Positions 60,633 to 64,000 of a stretch of 64,000 bases of DNA are shown in pieces. The notes beneath the pieces are model-generated. The model saw only the letters and a list, made by a program, of their open reading frames with translations. It had not been told where the DNA came from and ran no database searches. The stretch spans positions 868,001-932,000 of the forward strand of contig NZ_FNSF01000005.1 in assembly GCF_900105455.1 (NCBI RefSeq), given 5' to 3'. Position numbers and translations under genes: made by a program. Each line of letters starts with the position of its first letter. The stretch's first letter is position 1. Origin of the DNA: Tenacibaculum sp. MAR_2009_124 (GTDB lineage: Bacteria; Bacteroidota; Bacteroidia; Flavobacteriales; Flavobacteriaceae).

Positions 60633-61916
60633 ATGGATTCAAAATTACATTCTCTATTTCAAGGTGCATTCTATATTGATTATCAATATGGAATTTCTTG
60701 TTTACCGACCATATATCAAGATTTAACAAATAAATCATCAATTCAAGTTACCAAAGAAGAACTAATTGCTGGTGTTCAAAGTAATGTTAAATCAGACTCT
60801 TCAAGTTTAGAAGGGGAAGTTTTAGTAATTGATTTCAAACAGCCAGTAGTTAAGTTTGATTACGGAAGTTGGTTGGGGACTCAAACGTATATCAAAATTT
60901 TAGAGACTTATAAAAACAATCCTAATATTATAGGTGTTGTTTTCGATATTGATTCTGGAGGAGGTCAGGTCTATGGAACGGGTGAGTTTTATGATTATAT
61001 CAAATCTTATCCAAAACCTATAGTAACATACACTAATGGTTATATGTGTTCAGGAGCCTATTATTTTGCTGCTGCTACCAAATATATTGTTGCTCATTCC
61101 AGAGCAGATGCTATTGGTTCTATTGGGGCATATTCAACTATTATTGATAGCAATGGTATATGGGAACATTTTGGCGGCAAGGTTCATGTGATGTACGCTT
61201 CAAAATCAAAAGGGAAAAATTCTAATTACCGAGAGGTCATAGAGAACTCAAATTATGAGCCTTATATCAAAAATGAATTAGATCCTATTGTAGAGGATTT
61301 CCATGATGATATGAAAGCTGTAAGGGGTGAGTTAGACGAAGCTGTCTTTGATGGTTCTACCTGGACTGGAAAAAACTCTTTACCTCTTGGTTTAATAGAT
61401 GAAATAGGTTCTTTGAACACAGCTATTAACAAAGTCTATGAACTAGCCAAAGAAAACACTTCAAGTAGTAATTCCAATACAAATTCAAATATGAGTAAAC
61501 AACAAATAGAAGTACCTGCAATACAAAAAGTATTGGGGTTCCATGGTCCTATTGGGACAAATGAAAAAGGATCTTATTTACAAGAAGATCAATTGAACAC
61601 TTTAAATGGTGCCATTGAGCAAAGAGATAGTTCAATTACTTCATTACAAACAACCTTAAATAGAGCTCAAGAAGCAACTAGTAAGGCAGAAACTGCAATT
61701 AATGCAGCTTTAGACAATGCGGAAATTGAGTATAATGCAGAGGATACGTTGTCTCAAAAAATCACTATGCTTAACGATCAGCGTAATGAATTCGCGAAGA
61801 ATCCATCTACAGGAAAAACGCAAACTGGGACAACCGCTGATCCTTCTTTGGATAGTGATGAACCAGTAGTTGAGTATGAGCACAACAAAGTAGCAAACGA
61901 AATTTTAAATAGATAA
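60633..61916 (+). CDS. S49 head-maturation protease with C-terminal scaffold
   Basis: About 427 residues from ATG 60633 (GTG 60615 is possible). Residues 60-280 are an SppA/S49-type protease: GVVFDIDSGGGQVYGTGEFY, then VTYTNGYMCSGAYYFAAATK with nucleophile Ser140 and AIGSIGAYSTIIDS. Such enzymes process capsid and scaffold during head assembly. After an Asn/Ser linker comes a helical, Gln/Glu-rich region of 140 residues like a scaffold. ATG 61491 within the linker is in frame and could give the scaffold alone, as in the lambda C/Nu3 pair. The capsid gene starts four bases after the stop. Confidence 0.85.
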   Translation: MDSKLHSLFQGAFYIDYQYGISCLPTIYQDLTNKSSIQVTKEELIAGVQSNVKSDSSSLEGEVLVIDFKQPVVKFDYGSWLGTQTYIKILETYKNNPNIIGVVFDIDSGGGQVYGTGEFYDYIKSYPKPIVTYTNGYMCSGAYYFAAATKYIVAHSRADAIGSIGAYSTIIDSNGIWEHFGGKVHVMYASKSKGKNSNYREVIENSNYEPYIKNELDPIVEDFHDDMKAVRGELDEAVFDGSTWTGKNSLPLGLIDEIGSLNTAINKVYELAKENTSSSNSNTNSNMSKQQIEVPAIQKVLGFHGPIGTNEKGSYLQEDQLNTLNGAIEQRDSSITSLQTTLNRAQEATSKAETAINAALDNAEIEYNAEDTLSQKITMLNDQRNEFAKNPSTGKTQTGTTADPSLDSDEPVVEYEHNKVANEILNR

Positions 61917-61920
61917 GAAA

Positions 61921-62931
61921 ATGTCAAATACAGTAAATGTACAAGAAATAAAGGCAGAATTAGACGAGCATATCCATAAGAATACTTCAGTAATTGCTAC
62001 AGGAGTGTATAATAGCAAGGTGCAATTGGATCAGTACTGTAGAACCATTTCTAAGATCAACGGAAAGTATCCGCAGTTTCATAAAATAATGACTCATGTG
62101 GTACAGGGTTTTAAAGCAGAATGGCAAGCTATGGGAGCAATGCAGTTCAACGCTAAAATACATCAAGACTTTAGGCAAAAAGTAAACTTACCTATTATTG
62201 TAGATAATATTTACAATACCTGGTTAAGCTATTTAGCAGTTGAAGGTAAAAAGCCAGCAGAACAACCTCTTACTAAAATGATCATTAAGGAGCTTTTAGA
62301 AAAAGTAATTGATGATTTAAGTGAGCTCTCTGTTACTGGATATTTTGACCCTGCCAAAGCAGCGGGAGAGTTTGGTTATTCATTAGATGGTATTGCTTCA
62401 GTTATTACCAAAAATTTAACCAATGAAAAGTATCCGTTTTTTAAAATTCCTATAGATGTTATTACGGATGCTAACATTTTAGACCAGTTTAAAGCCTATG
62501 AAAGGTCAATTCCATCCAAGGTAAGAAAGCGTATAGAGTATGTTTTCATGTCGCCAGATATGAAAGTTCGTTATGGTGATGCTTTTGTAGAAAAGTATGG
62601 AACGCACACCAATTTTGATGATGCTAGAAAATCAAAAACAGAAACTTTCGGATTTGAAATTGTAGGTTTAGAGGGATTACCTGACGGGATTATTTTTTCT
62701 ACAGTAAAAGATAACATGTTAAAGCTAGTGGATGTTATTGATGGAAAACCAAAAATTACCGATACACAAATTCAAGATTATGTATTAAAGATTTTCTTAG
62801 AGTTTCATTTGGGCTATGATTTCGCGATCAATCAATTAGTATTTGTTGCTGATTTTTCAGGTACAGCCTTTAAAGGGTTAGGAAACGCTAAAATGAACGA
62901 GTTGTATTATTCATCAGAAAAATTAAACTAA
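61921..62931 (+). CDS. putative major capsid protein
   Basis: 336 residues, directly after the protease-scaffold gene, which is the standard place for the capsid gene. It begins with a helical segment (VNVQEIKAELDEHIHKN) and has alternating alpha/beta structure with SIPSKVRKRIEYVFMSPDMK and DFAINQLVFVADFSGTAFKG late in the chain, in keeping with an HK97-like fold. No name assigned from sequence alone; identification is by order, size and lack of other motifs. Confidence 0.65.
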   Translation: MSNTVNVQEIKAELDEHIHKNTSVIATGVYNSKVQLDQYCRTISKINGKYPQFHKIMTHVVQGFKAEWQAMGAMQFNAKIHQDFRQKVNLPIIVDNIYNTWLSYLAVEGKKPAEQPLTKMIIKELLEKVIDDLSELSVTGYFDPAKAAGEFGYSLDGIASVITKNLTNEKYPFFKIPIDVITDANILDQFKAYERSIPSKVRKRIEYVFMSPDMKVRYGDAFVEKYGTHTNFDDARKSKTETFGFEIVGLEGLPDGIIFSTVKDNMLKLVDVIDGKPKITDTQIQDYVLKIFLEFHLGYDFAINQLVFVADFSGTAFKGLGNAKMNELYYSSEKLN

Positions 62932-62932
62932 A

Positions 62933-63406
62933 ATGGCAAAAAAAGAAGAAAATAAAGAGGCAAATAGCGATGTGAGCATAGAAGCTTTACAAGGAAAAAT
63001 AACTGCATTGGAAAGCACTAATAAGCAGTTGACAAGCGAAAATACAAAGCTAAAAACAGATTCATTAGCAAAGATTAATGAGTTAACTGTTCAAAATGAA
63101 GCTTTGGAATTAGAAAAGGAGACGCTAGAGGCTCTCAATTCAGATCTTACTAGTGAAAAATCAAAGTTAAATGAAGAATTAGTAAGTCTTAAAAAACCAG
63201 CGAAGCCGGCATTGACTAAAGAGGAGTATTTAAAAACTCGCTCAACCATTATCGTTAACGAACAACGATATGCGTTTAGTTTTGATGCTCCGAAAACATT
63301 AAGTATTAAAGGAGTGCCAAAAAAAACCAGCGAGTTAATAAAAGATAAAAAAGCTATGGAAGAGCTAATTGTCGGTAGAGCTCCATTTGTTGAATCAGTA
63401 AAATAA
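62933..63406 (+). CDS. coiled-coil head protein
   Basis: 157 residues. About 20-95 is a continuous coiled coil (IEALQGKITALESTNKQLTS, EALELEKETLEALNSDLTSE), followed by a small basic domain (TIIVNEQRYAFSFDAPKTL). One base after the capsid gene. It could be a connector or decoration protein. Not recognised. Confidence 0.55.
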   Translation: MAKKEENKEANSDVSIEALQGKITALESTNKQLTSENTKLKTDSLAKINELTVQNEALELEKETLEALNSDLTSEKSKLNEELVSLKKPAKPALTKEEYLKTRSTIIVNEQRYAFSFDAPKTLSIKGVPKKTSELIKDKKAMEELIVGRAPFVESVK

Positions 63407-63412
63407 ATTAGT

Positions 63413-63976
63413 ATGATTAACTTAGAAAACATAGGAGGGACTGACATTGAACCAACAGGAGGATTGGTACATAATGAAATTTATGTAGCAAAAATGGAAG
63501 ATTTTGAATCTATTGCTGAGACCAAAAAAATGGATGATTCAGATCCGACGAGAGTGGCTGCTACAATTGAAGAGTTAGCAACTATTGAAGGAAATCATGT
63601 ATTAAAAACTGGCAAGGCGTTTATTAAACTAAATGCCATTCAAGATAAAAACGGTATTGAAAGTTCTCTTATTGGTGATGCCAAACAAGTGTTTGAAAAT
63701 AAGCTTACTGTAGTTGTTCAAGGAAGTGATCCAAAGCTTTTAGGATCATTAAGACTTTTAAAGGGAATGAAGCCTTTGATAGTTTTAGCAAGAGAATCTG
63801 GTTCAGGTCGTTTACGTCAACTGGGCAGTAAAAACTACGGTGCAATACTTTCTGAAGTAACACCTAAAGTAGCTGCGGAAAAAGAAGGAGAAAACAATGT
63901 AACATTAGTCTTTTCAGACAAAAGTGTTGTAGCTGGTCCAATTTATAAAGGAGAAGTAACCACAACATTACCATAG
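63413..63976 (+). CDS. putative structural protein
   Basis: 187 residues, acidic and beta-rich (HNEIYVAKMEDFESIAETKK; FENKLTVVVQGSDPKLLGSL; VTLVFSDKSVVAGPIYKGEV). It is six bases after the coiled-coil gene and likely a head-completion or tail-tube-like component. Not recognised. The remaining 24 bases of the window show no gene. Confidence 0.5.
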   Translation: MINLENIGGTDIEPTGGLVHNEIYVAKMEDFESIAETKKMDDSDPTRVAATIEELATIEGNHVLKTGKAFIKLNAIQDKNGIESSLIGDAKQVFENKLTVVVQGSDPKLLGSLRLLKGMKPLIVLARESGSGRLRQLGSKNYGAILSEVTPKVAAEKEGENNVTLVFSDKSVVAGPIYKGEVTTTLP

Positions 63977-64000
63977 ACTATCGTTTTTTGATTGTAATTA

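Larger units (their letters stand above)
40460..64000. mobile_element. prophage, left part (continues beyond the window)
   Basis: From the 3' half of tRNA-Ala to the end of the window, gene content is that of a tailed-phage lysogen: tyrosine integrase, secreted or membrane cargo, repressor with divergent early genes, replication-type protein, DNA methyltransferase, dozens of very small tightly packed genes, and a head module with S49 protease and putative capsid. The left limit is set by the tRNA; the exact core sequence and the right attachment site are outside view. The terminase, portal and tail genes are not in the visible part. Confidence 0.85.

Overview
The window is AT-rich chromosomal DNA (roughly one third GC by eye) from a member of the Bacteroidetes, most probably a marine Flavobacteriaceae of the Tenacibaculum, Polaribacter or Aquimarina kind. 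The evidence is the recurrent promoter -7 element TAnnTTTG or TAnnTTCG, the scarcity of Shine-Dalgarno sequences, the short flavobacterial lipoprotein signals, and the set of core genes (recA, mutS, rpiB, dut, gpsA, prs, rplY, pth). The genus is inferred only.

From 1 to 25 kb lies ordinary core chromosome: a partial lipid kinase, rpiB-elaA, a BadF-type sugar kinase, recA, an AraC/GyrI regulator with an amidohydrolase and an acetyltransferase, dut, an S41-type secreted protein, gpsA, an ACT protein with an MFS exporter, DUF4272 and DUF695/RraB proteins, mutS, a MATE exporter, an enoyl-CoA hydratase and a sterol-desaturase operon. Several small membrane proteins and intergenic repeats sit between them.

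From 25.6 to 30.55 kb is a compact four-gene operon with overlapping or nearly touching ends: a Cro/C1-type controller, a 5-methylcytosine methyltransferase, an 863-residue protein with two GHKL ATPase folds (MORC/Hsp90-like at the N-terminus, histidine-kinase-like at the C-terminus, joined by a coiled coil), and a response-regulator receiver fused to a domain with an RNNFAH motif typical of HEPN ribonucleases. I read it as a candidate two-component, methylation-linked, abortive-infection type defence system. Its downstream edge abuts a truncated DUF3427-type helicase next to a NUDIX gene, which looks like an insertion scar.

From 30.8 to 40.5 kb core and accessory genes return: NUDIX, a class A beta-lactamase, a second AraC/GyrI regulator divergent from a secreted lipocalin-like gene, queD, pth, rplY, prs, tRNA-Leu, and a lipoprotein-type catalase-peroxidase preceded by an OxyR-like site. 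A shared operator, TTGTnnATTTAnGACA, links both AraC/GyrI genes and the sterol-desaturase operon.

From tRNA-Ala(GGC) at 40.4 kb to the end of the window is the left part of a prophage. It holds a tyrosine integrase, a cluster of secreted and membrane genes, a repressor with a recognisable rightward promoter, replication-type and nucleoid-associated (NdpA) genes, a second XRE regulator with three 19-bp repeats, a phage cytosine methyltransferase whose C-terminal half is overprinted by a second reading frame, and a train of very small genes joined by a recurrent AACAGTAGTTA sequence. After these come an SPFH/prohibitin-like lipoprotein, a papain-like cysteine peptidase, and a head module (S49 protease with a nested scaffold, putative capsid, two structural proteins). 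The prophage continues past 64 kb; neither its right end nor its terminase and portal genes are visible.
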